Shown here piece after piece: positions 17,335 to 26,060 of a stretch of 62,944 nt of DNA. The translations under genes and the position numbers were made by a program. How positions within the stretch are numbered: the stretch's first letter is position 1; each line of letters begins with the position of its first letter. The DNA comes from Candidatus Thorarchaeota archaeon (GTDB lineage: Archaea; Asgardarchaeota; Thorarchaeia; Thorarchaeales; Thorarchaeaceae): the NCBI GenBank assembly GCA_003345545.1, contig PRDH01000009.1:1-62944 (forward strand). The letters run 5' to 3'. The notes beneath the pieces are model-generated. The model had not been told where the DNA came from. It did not search any database and saw only the letters and a program-made list of their open reading frames with translations.

Positions 17335-19155
17335 CTATGCCATGGCCTCAAGGCCAAGTACCTTCAGCCTTTTCTTTGAGGGTCTTCCAGTCTTTCTACT
17401 CCAGCCCCGGGTCTCATACCATTTGTTGAGGTGCTCATCGATGTCAGGAACATGTCCCTCTGTGGCTCCCTCAAGTGGTTTCGAGATTATCTTCGGAAGG
17501 ATTTCATTCTTGGGACTATATCCAAGCTTAAGGTTGAGAAGCCTCATCATCGTGAATATTCTCTCACCCGTCATGACAACTTCCTCTGTAGAGATGTCCC
17601 ATCCAGTGACCAGATGCAGAAGCCTAGTCAACTTGGCTCCATCAAGCGGATAGAAGTTGCATATCACAGCCGAGTTCGTCATGCACCTAAAATCCTGATG
17701 CTTTGCCACAAGGTCTGCCTCATTCGCGAATCTGTCCACACTTTCAATCCCAAAAGCCTCGTTGGGCTGTCCCATTTGGACATTGTACATATCAGCAGCC
17801 ATATGGCATGCACCACGTGGGGAAGTGGCATATCCTGCAGCCAGGCCAGAGAAACCTCTTGGATCGTGTTGTGGTAGTTCAAGTCCATTGACCTGTGCTG
17901 CGAGTTCTGCTACGCCGAATCTCTCTCCGAACTGAAGACTTCCTTCTGCCATCACATCGCCGATACCCTCTCTCTTGGCAATCTTGGCCATGAGTGAGAG
18001 AGCAGAGTCAACTTCTCCCCATTCCGGACTGATGCCATCCAGATCTTTGGTGGTTATCTTTCCCTCTTTGAAAAGATAGTATGCAAAGGCAATAGTGTTC
18101 CCTCCTGAAATCGTATCAATGCCGTATAGGTCAAGCATCATATTTGCATAGGCCACAGCCTCTGCGTTGTTATTCAATAGAAGAGAGCCCATGGTCCCGG
18201 TGACCTCCAACTCAGGCCCCGCGAACTTCTCCATCTTGTACTTGCCCTCTGGTATCTCTACAACTCGCCCGCAGCCTATAGGGCATCGGAAGCACGCAGT
18301 CTTGCCAACAAGGATGGTCTCCTTCACGCTGGTGCCACTGAGGTTGTAGGTGTCAAAATTGCCGACGGTGTAGTAACCTGCTGGAAAGGAGCCGTACATG
18401 AGACTCGCCATGTCTGTATATCCAGCAGTCCCGAGGTCTGAGTACATTCGGAATGTTGGATCTTCCTTGTTATCCTTGTTTAGCTCCATCGTATACTTGC
18501 TGAGCTCCTCTTCATCTGCAACTGGTATCTTCCTGTCAGACCCATGAATCACGATAGCCTTGAGCTTCTTTGAGCCCATCACTGCACCTAAGCCGGTCCT
18601 GCCAGCTGCTCGGTGATGGTCAACTATGATGCTTGCATACTTGACGAGATTCTCTCCAGCAATTCCAATCCTTGCTATGCCTGCCACTCTGTGGCCGGTT
18701 TCTTCCTTGAGCACATTCCATACCTGCTCGGTGTCCTTCCCCCAGAGATGCTGCGCATCACGTATCTCAACATCAGAGTCCTCAACTATTAGGTAACATG
18801 GCGCCTTGGAAGAACCAGTGATGACGATACCATCGTATCCTGCGAATTTCAGGTCTGCCCCAAAATGCCCTCCAACGGTACTGTATCCGAGAAGCCCTGT
18901 TTTCGGAGACCTTGCGCAGAAGGTCGACTTTCCGCTGGTTGGGACAGCTGTGCCCGTAAAAGGGCCTGTCATGAAGATTAGGGGATTCTCAGGTCCCAGT
19001 GGGTCAGTGGTGGATTCAATCATGTCATATAGAAGACGGACACCGAGTCCCGCGCCTCCTATGAACTGCCTCATGAATCTCTTGTTCAACGATTTGACAG
19101 TTGTGGCACCATCAGTAAGATTCACATGGAGAATTCTTCCTCTATAACCGACCAA
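17335..19155 (-). CDS. aor: Tungsten-dependent aldehyde:ferredoxin oxidoreductase
   Basis: 606 residues, as in other AORs. The N-terminal domain begins YRGRILHVNLTDG and runs through GGAGLGVRLLYD. The 4Fe-4S cysteines appear as CFRCPIGC (C-x2-C-x3-C), with the distant fourth in NSAVICNFYPLDG. Pterin-binding segments include GPFTGTAVPTSGK and LPQHDPRGFSG. It oxidises aldehydes to carboxylates with ferredoxin, anaerobically. The start is TTG with GAGGGG upstream. The Fe-alcohol dehydrogenase stops 14 bases upstream on the same strand, so the pair could interconvert alcohols, aldehydes and acids. I cannot tell AOR from its GOR/WOR paralogues by sequence alone. Confidence 0.93.
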   Translation of the reverse strand: MVGYRGRILHVNLTDGATTVKSLNKRFMRQFIGGAGLGVRLLYDMIESTTDPLGPENPLIFMTGPFTGTAVPTSGKSTFCARSPKTGLLGYSTVGGHFGADLKFAGYDGIVITGSSKAPCYLIVEDSDVEIRDAQHLWGKDTEQVWNVLKEETGHRVAGIARIGIAGENLVKYASIIVDHHRAAGRTGLGAVMGSKKLKAIVIHGSDRKIPVADEEELSKYTMELNKDNKEDPTFRMYSDLGTAGYTDMASLMYGSFPAGYYTVGNFDTYNLSGTSVKETILVGKTACFRCPIGCGRVVEIPEGKYKMEKFAGPELEVTGTMGSLLLNNNAEAVAYANMMLDLYGIDTISGGNTIAFAYYLFKEGKITTKDLDGISPEWGEVDSALSLMAKIAKREGIGDVMAEGSLQFGERFGVAELAAQVNGLELPQHDPRGFSGLAAGYATSPRGACHMAADMYNVQMGQPNEAFGIESVDRFANEADLVAKHQDFRCMTNSAVICNFYPLDGAKLTRLLHLVTGWDISTEEVVMTGERIFTMMRLLNLKLGYSPKNEILPKIISKPLEGATEGHVPDIDEHLNKWYETRGWSRKTGRPSKKRLKVLGLEAMA

Positions 19156-19169
19156 TCTTTCTGCCCCCC

Positions 19170-20345
19170 TCAGAAATCTATGACCTTCCCGTCATACATG
19201 TATTCATAGATCTTGCGAATTTCATTGCTGTCAGTGTTGCGCGGATTCATCGTGAGGCTGGAGTCCATCATTGCAAACTCGACAAGCTTCTCGAGCCCGG
19301 CTTTGAAGTCCTTCTTTTTGACACCTGCCTCACTGAAGCTTCTTGGACTACCAACCACGCCCATGAGGTCTCGAATGGCCTCAGCAAACTTCAGTGATGC
19401 CTTCACACCATCTTTGAGTGTGATGCCTATCATTCTTGCCAGCTCGGCATACTGTGATGCGCACTGATTATTATTAGTGCAATTGAACTCAATCGTGTAC
19501 GGAAGCGCCATCCCTACGGAGAGCCCATGATGCAATCTCAAGACAGATCCCATACTGTGGCCAAGTGAATGAGCAAGGGCTACTTGTGAGTTGCCAAAAG
19601 ACATACCTGCAAGGCACGCTGCAACAAGCATCTTCTCTCGTGCCTCCAGATTCGTGAGATCTGCGACCGATACTGGCAGCCATTTGAAGACCATTTTCAC
19701 AGCCTCCAATGAGCATCCGTCAGAGAAGTCGTTCTTCCACACAGAGATGTAACCTTCGGTCGCATGAACCAATGCATCCAATCCTGTGTACGCTGTGAGT
19801 TCCTTGGGAAGACCAACGACAAAGGAAGGATCGAGGATTGCAATGTCGGGGACGAGTTCAGGATTTATCGTGGCGAATTTGCGGCCGGTTTCATCATCTC
19901 GAATCACTATTGCCTTCGTTGCTTCAGATCCTGTTCCTGCAGTAGTTGGAATACAGACAAGCCTTGCCTTGACTCTCAGACCGAGTATGTCAAAGGGAGT
20001 CAGCGCCTCGAGTTGAACACCGGGTTTTTCGTAGAGCGCCCAGGCTGCTTTTGCTGTATCCATCGCGCTGCCTCCTCCAATGGCTATGATCCAGTCTGGA
20101 CCAAATTGCTTCATTGCTTCAGCAGCTTCCTTAACAGTTGAGACCTTTGGATCTGACACTACACCATCCCAGATTGCAGTTGACCACTGCTTCTCGCAGA
20201 GGATATCTGACACCCTCTCAGCAAGGCCCAGCCCATTGACAATTTTGTCAGTGATGATGATTGCTTTCTTTCCTTGAATGAGTTCAAGTTCGCTAAGCGC
20301 ATCATCACCGAATACAATCTTCGGTACAGAAAACCACCATACCAA
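19170..20345 (-). CDS. Iron-containing (type III) alcohol dehydrogenase
   Basis: 391 residues. NAD(P)-binding IIAIGGGSAMDTAKA, PTTAGTGSEATKAIVI and the metal ligands in LDALVHATE (Asp, His), ALAHSLGHSMG (His) and LHHGLSVGMALP (His) are complete. I prefer TTG 20345 because GGAGG lies ten bases upstream and the product then begins VWWFSVPKIVFG as in relatives. A GTG at 20366 is the alternative. It reduces aldehydes or oxidises primary alcohols, and is co-transcribed with the aldehyde:ferredoxin oxidoreductase 14 bases downstream. Confidence 0.93.
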   Translation of the reverse strand: MVWWFSVPKIVFGDDALSELELIQGKKAIIITDKIVNGLGLAERVSDILCEKQWSTAIWDGVVSDPKVSTVKEAAEAMKQFGPDWIIAIGGGSAMDTAKAAWALYEKPGVQLEALTPFDILGLRVKARLVCIPTTAGTGSEATKAIVIRDDETGRKFATINPELVPDIAILDPSFVVGLPKELTAYTGLDALVHATEGYISVWKNDFSDGCSLEAVKMVFKWLPVSVADLTNLEAREKMLVAACLAGMSFGNSQVALAHSLGHSMGSVLRLHHGLSVGMALPYTIEFNCTNNNQCASQYAELARMIGITLKDGVKASLKFAEAIRDLMGVVGSPRSFSEAGVKKKDFKAGLEKLVEFAMMDSSLTMNPRNTDSNEIRKIYEYMYDGKVIDF

Positions 20346-20434
20346 TTCTGATTCGCCTCCGAACACAAGAAAACGTGTTCAATATGGTTCGGGTAATAGT
20401 AGTCCCCCCTCTTATTTGCTATGCCCGACGTCAT

Positions 20435-21520
20435 TCATCGTCGGAGAACACTCTGTGGGACAGTTCTCAGCGTTTCCGCTGCCTCTTTGACTATTCTCTC
20501 TATGAGCTCCTTAGTTGTGGGTATGTCGTTGATGCGTCCCGTGACCTCTCCTCCAAACATGAGTGCGGTGTCCGGTTTTGCGTCAATCAGGTCATCGAAT
20601 CCTGTGCGCTCTAGCTTCAGGATCTCCTCATTGGAATCAAGAGGTTCGCCTAGATAGAAGCTCGGAATATCACTCAGGGTGCGCCTGACGATAGCCTCTG
20701 CTCTGGCATTGCGAAGGAATCGCATAGGACCGAAGAGACCTCTTCCAACAAGCGTCCGACGTTCCTCTCTCTCAATGATTGCCTGCTTCCACATCGGCTC
20801 AAAGTCACTCTCTTTGGTGGCTATCAAGCGAGTGCCCATCTGGATGCCGACTGCGCCAAGGCAAAGCGCTGCGGCAAGAGAGGCGCCGTCACAGAATCCA
20901 CCTGCCCCGACAACGGGTGTCTTCACTGCTTTACTGACCGCTGGAACCAAGACCATCGAATGTACTGGTTCCCATGAAACATGAGCTCCACCCTCATGGC
21001 CTGAGGCAACGATGATATCGGCTCCTGCCTGTTCTGCCTTCTTTGCATGATAAACAGAAGGCACAACATGTACCCAGATGAAGCCCTCCTGCTTGAGCAC
21101 GGCCCATGGCTTCGGATTTCCAGCAGAGGTCACAATGACCCGCAATGAGCGCTCGGTGTCTGAGTCTGACTTGCACGACTCTATTGTCTGTTTAACGAAC
21201 ATCTCCGATGCCAGCATGAACTCAGAAGCAACAGGAATGTTCACGCCGAAGACGCCACCTGAGGCCCGTGTTCCCTTCGTGACAGCATCAATCGACTTCT
21301 GCAGTATCACGGCCGGCGGGTCATTTCCAAAGAGACGCATTGCATCTATTGGTGCTGCGTCTGGAAGCATTGTTGCTGCCATTCCGATACTGCTAATGAT
21401 GCCCAATGCACCTGCATTGGCTACTGCAATTGCAAGTGCTTCAGTCTTGTATGGACCCATCCCCCCCTGCATGATGGGGTGCTTGATTCCGACTATGTCA
21501 CAGAGTTTCGTGTGCAGCAT
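20435..21520 (-). CDS. Nitronate monooxygenase / FabK-like FMN enzyme
   Basis: 361 residues, TIM barrel with FMN. It starts LCDIVGIKHPIMQGGMG and has VANAGALGIISS, IIVASGHEGGAHVSW (nitronate monooxygenase signature with the active-site His), VVGAGGFCDGASLAAALCLG and GIQMGTRLIAT (phosphate binding). Members are annotated as nitronate monooxygenase or enoyl-ACP reductase II. Archaea lack FabK-type fatty acid synthesis, so the true substrate is uncertain. It follows an SCP2-type lipid-binding gene by 24 bases, which hints at a hydrophobic or acyl-CoA substrate. Confidence 0.86.
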   Translation of the reverse strand: MLHTKLCDIVGIKHPIMQGGMGPYKTEALAIAVANAGALGIISSIGMAATMLPDAAPIDAMRLFGNDPPAVILQKSIDAVTKGTRASGGVFGVNIPVASEFMLASEMFVKQTIESCKSDSDTERSLRVIVTSAGNPKPWAVLKQEGFIWVHVVPSVYHAKKAEQAGADIIVASGHEGGAHVSWEPVHSMVLVPAVSKAVKTPVVGAGGFCDGASLAAALCLGAVGIQMGTRLIATKESDFEPMWKQAIIEREERRTLVGRGLFGPMRFLRNARAEAIVRRTLSDIPSFYLGEPLDSNEEILKLERTGFDDLIDAKPDTALMFGGEVTGRINDIPTTKELIERIVKEAAETLRTVPQSVLRR

Positions 21521-21544
21521 AGTTCGTTCCTCTCTGCGATAGGA

Positions 21545-21961
21545 TTACTCGTCCAAGAATCTCGTCGGAATCTCTCTTGTTGTCGCAACCAGTTCCAAGG
21601 CCGCCTTTGTGTAGCGCATGACTTTTCCCATGTCGCCATCAAGCTTGAACTTTCGAGCCATGATCCCTTTTATCGGGTCAATCTTGCCATCAAAAAGCAG
21701 CTTCCAGTTCTTCAAAGGCCCTGCATACACAAACTCAGCTTTGTCACCGGGCTTTGCCATTCTAGCTGACCTGCACTTGCCATGCCACAGGTCGATGTAG
21801 AATCTGACGGTTTCTTTGACAGTCTGACCATCTGCGTCTATCTGAAAGACAAAGTCGCCTTCCCAGGTCTTGGCCGCATCTTCATACCTTGCGTTCTTGT
21901 TCAAAGCCTCTACGTACTTCGCTATCCATTCATCTGAGGGAAATACAAGTTTCTCGGTCAT
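21545..21961 (-). CDS. SCP2 sterol-carrier-domain protein
   Basis: 138 residues from ATG 21961, with GGAGAG seven bases upstream. The fold signature is KTWEGDFVFQIDADG...VKETVRFYIDLWHGKC, a beta-sheet segment, then LLFDGKIDPIKGIMARKFKLDGD and a closing amphipathic helix. SCP2 domains bind fatty acyl chains, acyl-CoA or sterol-like lipids in a hydrophobic tunnel. It is the first gene of a probable two-gene operon with the flavoenzyme at 20435-21520 and may present its substrate; that role is inference. Confidence 0.82.
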   Translation of the reverse strand: MTEKLVFPSDEWIAKYVEALNKNARYEDAAKTWEGDFVFQIDADGQTVKETVRFYIDLWHGKCRSARMAKPGDKAEFVYAGPLKNWKLLFDGKIDPIKGIMARKFKLDGDMGKVMRYTKAALELVATTREIPTRFLDE

Positions 21962-22043
21962 CAAGAATCTCTCCAGTGGCGAACAATGAGAATCGTGAGA
22001 GAAAAGGATTCCGACTCCTAGTTCCTTCCGCTGCTTCTGTTAA

Positions 22044-22718
22044 TCATTTGCGCTGTTTCAGGAAGTATGCTGGATCAACCACTCGTAAACTGAAATCCGC
22101 GGCCATCTTCCTACCATTGTCAAGTTGTCCGATGGTATCCAATGAATGTGAATCACTGCCCAGGGTGAAGATGCAGTCATAATCCTCGGCTTGCTCGAAG
22201 AAACCAGTATGCTCAGACATGTACTTCTCATTAAGTTCAATGGCAACTCCTGCCTCAGCTAGGACTCGAGCTGCGATATCGCCATCCTCCTCTCTATATG
22301 AGGAGAGGAATCCATCCCAGTGCCCTAGGATGTCGAACTGCCTCTTCTTCACAACCTTTGAGAGAGTCGAAGCCCACTGAGTGGAGTCCGAAGCCCAGTG
22401 AAACGAACCTATGATGAGGTCGAACTGGCCTAGTCCTCCTGCTACCGGGGCAAGGCTTCCATCTGATTGGATATCCACCTCGGTACAGTCGAGGACCTCT
22501 AATGCAGGATACTCAGATCCTGCTATTTCGATTTCTCTACGCCTACTCATTATGATGTTCTCTCCTCCCTGACGTGACCCCAAGGATGGCCAGAAGTGAT
22601 CTGCTAAGGCTATGGTTTCAAGGTTGAGCGTATTTGCTCGACTTGCGATTTCATGAACACTTGCTGCCCCATCAGAGCAGTCTGAGTGAATGTGCAAATC
22701 GTAGTGTGTGTCCCGCAT
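22044..22718 (-). CDS. PHP-domain metal-dependent phosphoesterase
   Basis: 224 residues from ATG 22718; the open frame reaches a TTG at 22745. The PHP motifs are YDLHIHSDCSDG, ALADHFWPS, GSFHW, DILGHWDG, AIELNEK and LGSDSHSLDTIG, supplying the metal-binding His/Asp/Glu set. Such proteins are histidinol-phosphatase-like or PolX-type phosphoesterases, and a few hydrolyse cyclic or 3',5'-bisphosphate nucleotides. The long central insert with an extra Asp/Glu-rich segment does not match HisK closely, so the substrate is open. Confidence 0.88.
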   Translation of the reverse strand: MRDTHYDLHIHSDCSDGAASVHEIASRANTLNLETIALADHFWPSLGSRQGGENIIMSRRREIEIAGSEYPALEVLDCTEVDIQSDGSLAPVAGGLGQFDLIIGSFHWASDSTQWASTLSKVVKKRQFDILGHWDGFLSSYREEDGDIAARVLAEAGVAIELNEKYMSEHTGFFEQAEDYDCIFTLGSDSHSLDTIGQLDNGRKMAADFSLRVVDPAYFLKQRK

Positions 22719-22925
22719 CTTGTATCGTTGCAAGACGAAGCGCAATTTAACTCAACCTCTTGCCTTTGCCCATCCTATTCGTGTACCTTCACTCTCGCGT
22801 CCTACTTGGCGATAGGAGAATTAGTCTTCAAGAATACTGAGTCGTTTCATTACTCTGCAAAGCTTGAACCATGCCGGAGGCGTCTCTGACTGAACTCCGC
22901 AGTAGCCGCATTCGCGGACAGAGTA

Positions 22926-23900
22926 ATGCATAAATCATCAGCTTTCGACCAAATGCAGAGCTCACCAGAAGCTGCGCCTATTGGGATAGTGGAACGCGTG
23001 GACGAGTTGGACAAGAAGATAATGGCCGAGCTGCAAACCAATTGCAGGGTTAGCTATCAAGAATTGTCTCGTACCCACGGTATATCGGCCAATGCTATTC
23101 GCAGACGTATCCTGCATCTCGAGGAGACCGGAGAGATTGCAGGGTATAGCGTCTATCTCTCACCAGCAATGATGGGTGCCGAACGTCTGTTCGGTCTGCT
23201 TTCATCTGACGGTACAAGAGATGAATTCGAACTGGTTGATGAGATTGGTTCGCATCGTAATATCCTGGCTGCAGCGGCATACTCAAACGGTACCTATGCA
23301 TTGGTTGCGGAATATCGAAGTTCTGAGGAATTTCTCGATTTAAGTTCATTCCTGCGAAAATTGGAGAGCATTAAAGCTGTTGAATTGCATCCTATTCTTG
23401 CACCTCGTGGGACTGCGATAGAGCTCTCTGCTTTGCACCTTCGAGTTCTAAAACCACTACTGGAAGACCCCTGCATGTCAGTCGTGGAGATTGCTAAGAA
23501 GAGCGGTCTTACTGCACGTCGTGTCAGAAGATTGCTTGACCAACTAGAGAGCAGCGGAGCTATACGGTTCAGAGCACTTCTCGAACTTGGAGCAGCATCA
23601 AGCATCCCATTCATCGCCAAAATCACTTGGGATGAGAAGAAAACCACCTATCTGCCAATTCTTGATTGGATCGAGAAAACGTATCCTTTGGTGCATTGGG
23701 AGTCCTATGTTTCTGCATCTGAGCCAGTTCTTTACTCGCTGCTAGCAGCCCAGAACCTCACAGAGGCCGTAAAGTTCACACGTGAGATTCGGAATCATTC
23801 TCCTGTGAAGGGCGTTATGGCATTCTTTGGCGGGCATCACAAGTTCTTTGCTAACTATCGTCGCAGCAAACTCCGAGAAATGGTTGAATCTATTGACTGA
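22926..23900 (+). CDS. Lrp/AsnC-type regulator with two winged helices
   Basis: 324 residues. The first winged helix (about 27-75) reads VDELDKKIMAELQTNCRVSY, then ELSRTHGISANAIRRRILHL. A second begins near residue 160 (LHLRVLKPLLEDPCMSVVEI, then AKKSGLTARRVRRLLDQLES). Each is followed by a beta-rich segment that may be a degenerate RAM-like effector domain. The tandem HTH-RAM arrangement resembles double Lrp-like regulators of archaea (AhbA/B- or NirD-like folds). It lies 197 bases upstream of the cassette start at 24098 on the same strand, so it is a candidate regulator of that cassette. Confidence 0.78.
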   Translation: MHKSSAFDQMQSSPEAAPIGIVERVDELDKKIMAELQTNCRVSYQELSRTHGISANAIRRRILHLEETGEIAGYSVYLSPAMMGAERLFGLLSSDGTRDEFELVDEIGSHRNILAAAAYSNGTYALVAEYRSSEEFLDLSSFLRKLESIKAVELHPILAPRGTAIELSALHLRVLKPLLEDPCMSVVEIAKKSGLTARRVRRLLDQLESSGAIRFRALLELGAASSIPFIAKITWDEKKTTYLPILDWIEKTYPLVHWESYVSASEPVLYSLLAAQNLTEAVKFTREIRNHSPVKGVMAFFGGHHKFFANYRRSKLREMVESID

Positions 23901-23973
23901 CCTGAGCCAGCGCAACTCGCCATGTTTCCTGCCTCAAACGGCCCCATATTCAATGACTGTGCTTGATTACTGT

Positions 23974-24076
23974 GAAACGTTTGATGTTTGGCGTTTATCA
24001 AACACTTTATAAGCAATTGCATCTATGTTTGATACATGTCAAACGTTTGGTACGTAACAAGCCGAAACGTTTGATG
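23974..24076 (+). promoter_or_regulatory. Operator array: repeated GTTTGAT/ATCAAAC half-sites around a TATA box
   Basis: The 13-mer GAAACGTTTGATG occurs twice, identically, at 23974-23986 and 24064-24076, exactly 90 bases apart. Between them lie ATCAAAC at 23997-24003 (inverted relative to GTTTGAT at 23979-23985), the near-palindrome GTTTGA-TACATG-TCAAAC at 24027-24044, and the perfect palindrome CAAACGTTTG at 24040-24049. The array brackets a TATA box and the expected transcription start, as a repressor or activator binding region would. The ArsR-like protein at 26061 or the double winged-helix protein at 22926 is the likely ligand. Confidence 0.72.
24006..24013 (+). promoter_or_regulatory. 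TATA box of the membrane-protein/ArsR cassette
   Basis: TTTATAAG is a near-consensus archaeal TATA element. It predicts a start near 24035-24040, inside the GTTTGA-N6-TCAAAC operator, and leaves a leader of about 60 bases to ATG 24098. Confidence 0.6.
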
Positions 24077-24097
24077 AACCTTTCAACGGTGTATACA

Positions 24098-25036
24098 ATG
24101 TCTACAACATACAAAACAATCATCAACGACATGAAGACGAGCCTCAAGCTCGCCTGGGGACGTGCTCTGAGCTACTTCCTAGCGAACTTGGGCATGTTGA
24201 TTGTCGTTGCTATTCTTGGGCTATTAATCGCGATACCTGTTGCTGCTGTTGCATTTCTGGCGTTTGCACCTTTTTCCTATGCCAGCATGAATGCTCTAGC
24301 GGAATGGGCGAATGATAACTTCCTCATCTCGGGCTCTGTCATAGTCCTGGTGGGGATATTCATCGTGTCCCTGCTCATGGTCGTCAGTGGATCCATCTAC
24401 GGAATGAGCCATGACCTTGTGACGAAGGGCGATACTCGGGCTGAGGCGGCCTTCTCCTATCTCCGACGCAAGTTCCTTACTTTCATGAGTACAGGTGCGA
24501 TGCTTGCCATCATTGTCCTACTGGCGCCAGTCGTTGCCTGGGGCCTTGCATCCCATAGCCCAACAGCTGGTTTTAACTTCAACATCATCACTCCTCCCAC
24601 AGCCGCACTACTGACCGTGTTCACCTTTGTGTGGATCTTCTTCACTGGCGGTCTGACATCCATGGTGTTTCCAGCTGTTGTGAGCGGTAAGGGCGTTCAG
24701 GCAGCATTCAAGGAGTCCTTCTCTCTTGCCACCCGACACTTTGATCGTATCTTCGGACTCTTGAGTGCCATTGTGCTCCTGCTTGCAGCTACCTTCGGTC
24801 CTGTCGTCCTCTTGGGATTCCTTGCGCCACAACTCGTCGCGCCACCCATGATTCCACCTATGATGATGGCATACATACCAGTCATTGCAGCCGTGGGGAT
24901 ATGGACAGTTGTCTCAGTCTTCCTCTGGCTCCTCCTCTTCCTACCCACGGTGAGGATTGCCTGGGTTCGGGTCTATCAAGAACTCACTGGCGGAACTATT
25001 GCAGCGCAGAGTGTAGTCGATATGCCCATTGTGTAG
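24098..25036 (+). CDS. Polytopic membrane protein, paralogue A of the cassette
   Basis: 312 residues from ATG 24098, preceded by GGTG at 24087-24090. The frame is open back to 23963, but that would include the TATA box and operators. A short amphipathic N terminus (YKTIINDMKTSLKLAWGRAL) is followed by about six membrane segments. The central cytoplasmic part has SGSIYGMSHDLVTKGDTRAE and FSYLRRKFLTF, and a later one FKESFSLATRHFDRIFG. The next gene repeats the same layout and motifs, so the two are tandem paralogues. I do not recognise a family with known function; the shape resembles integral proteins that form homo- or hetero-oligomers. Confidence 0.82.
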   Translation: MSTTYKTIINDMKTSLKLAWGRALSYFLANLGMLIVVAILGLLIAIPVAAVAFLAFAPFSYASMNALAEWANDNFLISGSVIVLVGIFIVSLLMVVSGSIYGMSHDLVTKGDTRAEAAFSYLRRKFLTFMSTGAMLAIIVLLAPVVAWGLASHSPTAGFNFNIITPPTAALLTVFTFVWIFFTGGLTSMVFPAVVSGKGVQAAFKESFSLATRHFDRIFGLLSAIVLLLAATFGPVVLLGFLAPQLVAPPMIPPMMMAYIPVIAAVGIWTVVSVFLWLLLFLPTVRIAWVRVYQELTGGTIAAQSVVDMPIV

Positions 25037-25049
25037 TTGTGATGAACTT

Positions 25050-25084
25050 GAGAGTGTCTTTGGGGGTAACTTCAAGACACTCTC
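25050..25084 (+). terminator. Intercistronic hairpin between the paralogues
   Basis: GAGAGTGTCTT (25050-25060) and AAGACACTCTC (25074-25084) form a perfect 11-bp inverted repeat with a 13-base loop, followed by the pyrimidine-rich tccctatctttct. It lies between two genes otherwise read as one operon, so it may act as a partial terminator, RNA-stability element or attenuator. Confidence 0.6.
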
Positions 25085-25112
25085 TCCCTATCTTTCTAGG
25101 TGTGAATCAAAA

Positions 25113-26057
25113 ATGAAAAACGCGAGCTTTCATGCAATTGTTGAAGACTTGAAGATCAGCTTCAAGTTTGCGACACGGAATCTCATCTCTTACATCCTCG
25201 CGCTCCTTGGTGTTATCATCATCTCAGCCATTCTGCTGGTTCTCGTCGCGGCGATGATCTTCATTCCACTCTTCTTTGTGAGTGGTGGTCTGGAGGGACT
25301 CATCGCATTGTTCACATCATTCGGTACAATGACTGAGGCGGGATTCACCAATATCGCTGTCGGAGGTCTACTGATAGCGCTTCCTCTTGTGGCTCCTTTC
25401 TTCGTTGCCATTGGTGCGATGTTCGGCATGGGCCGTGAAATCGTGGAGAGTGAAGGGACAAGTATTGAGGGTGTGTTCACTTGGTACAGGAGGAAATTCT
25501 TCTCGCTTGCCGGAGGTGGCATAGTGCTCTTCTTGGTCGTGCTTGGTCCGCTGATACTCATCCTCTTGGCGGGGAGTGTCATCTTCGGAGTCGAGTTCTT
25601 TGGCTTCATGATTATTGGTGCCAGTCCAGCCAGCTACATGTATCCGGTCATTGGCGCACTGCTGACGATTTGGTTTGTAGTGAGTACGGGCCTTCTCTCG
25701 ATGTTATTTCCAGCTATAATAGATGGGCACTCTGTACTTGACGCTACTAGAAAATCAATAAAGATGAGTATCCAATACTTTGACAGAGTCTTCGGGGTCT
25801 GGATAGCCTTCATGGCCATCCTGGGTGCATGCCTCTTACCGCTCACTGGATTCCCATGGGTTCTTGCTGCACCTTGGCCATGGATAGCTCTATTATCAGT
25901 CCTTGCTATTCCGGCCATTCTGATTCTGATCTTTGTATACTTGCCAGCTCTTACGATCGGACTCACGAGGGTCTACATGATCCTGACTGCTGACGATGAC
26001 GAAGAAACCACTCCCCAGGAGGATGGGACTGGTCCTAACTTCATTGGGGGCCTATAG
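25113..26057 (+). CDS. Polytopic membrane protein, paralogue B of the cassette
   Basis: 314 residues from ATG 25113, with AGGTG about ten bases upstream. The frame is open from 25029, but that part would translate through the hairpin. It shares with paralogue A the N terminus (FHAIVEDLKISFKFATRNL), the MGREIVESEG...VFTWYRRKFFSLAG segment and the TRKSIKMSIQYFDRVFG segment, plus six or so membrane helices. The C-terminal tail is acidic (DDDEETTPQEDG). The ArsR-like regulator starts three bases after its stop. Function unknown. Confidence 0.82.
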   Translation: MKNASFHAIVEDLKISFKFATRNLISYILALLGVIIISAILLVLVAAMIFIPLFFVSGGLEGLIALFTSFGTMTEAGFTNIAVGGLLIALPLVAPFFVAIGAMFGMGREIVESEGTSIEGVFTWYRRKFFSLAGGGIVLFLVVLGPLILILLAGSVIFGVEFFGFMIIGASPASYMYPVIGALLTIWFVVSTGLLSMLFPAIIDGHSVLDATRKSIKMSIQYFDRVFGVWIAFMAILGACLLPLTGFPWVLAAPWPWIALLSVLAIPAILILIFVYLPALTIGLTRVYMILTADDDEETTPQEDGTGPNFIGGL

Positions 26058-26060
26058 AAT

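Noticed and set aside
22746..22925. Gap between the PHP gene and the double winged-helix regulator
   Set aside because: No repeat, hairpin, RNA gene or clear TATA box could be supported in these 180 bases.
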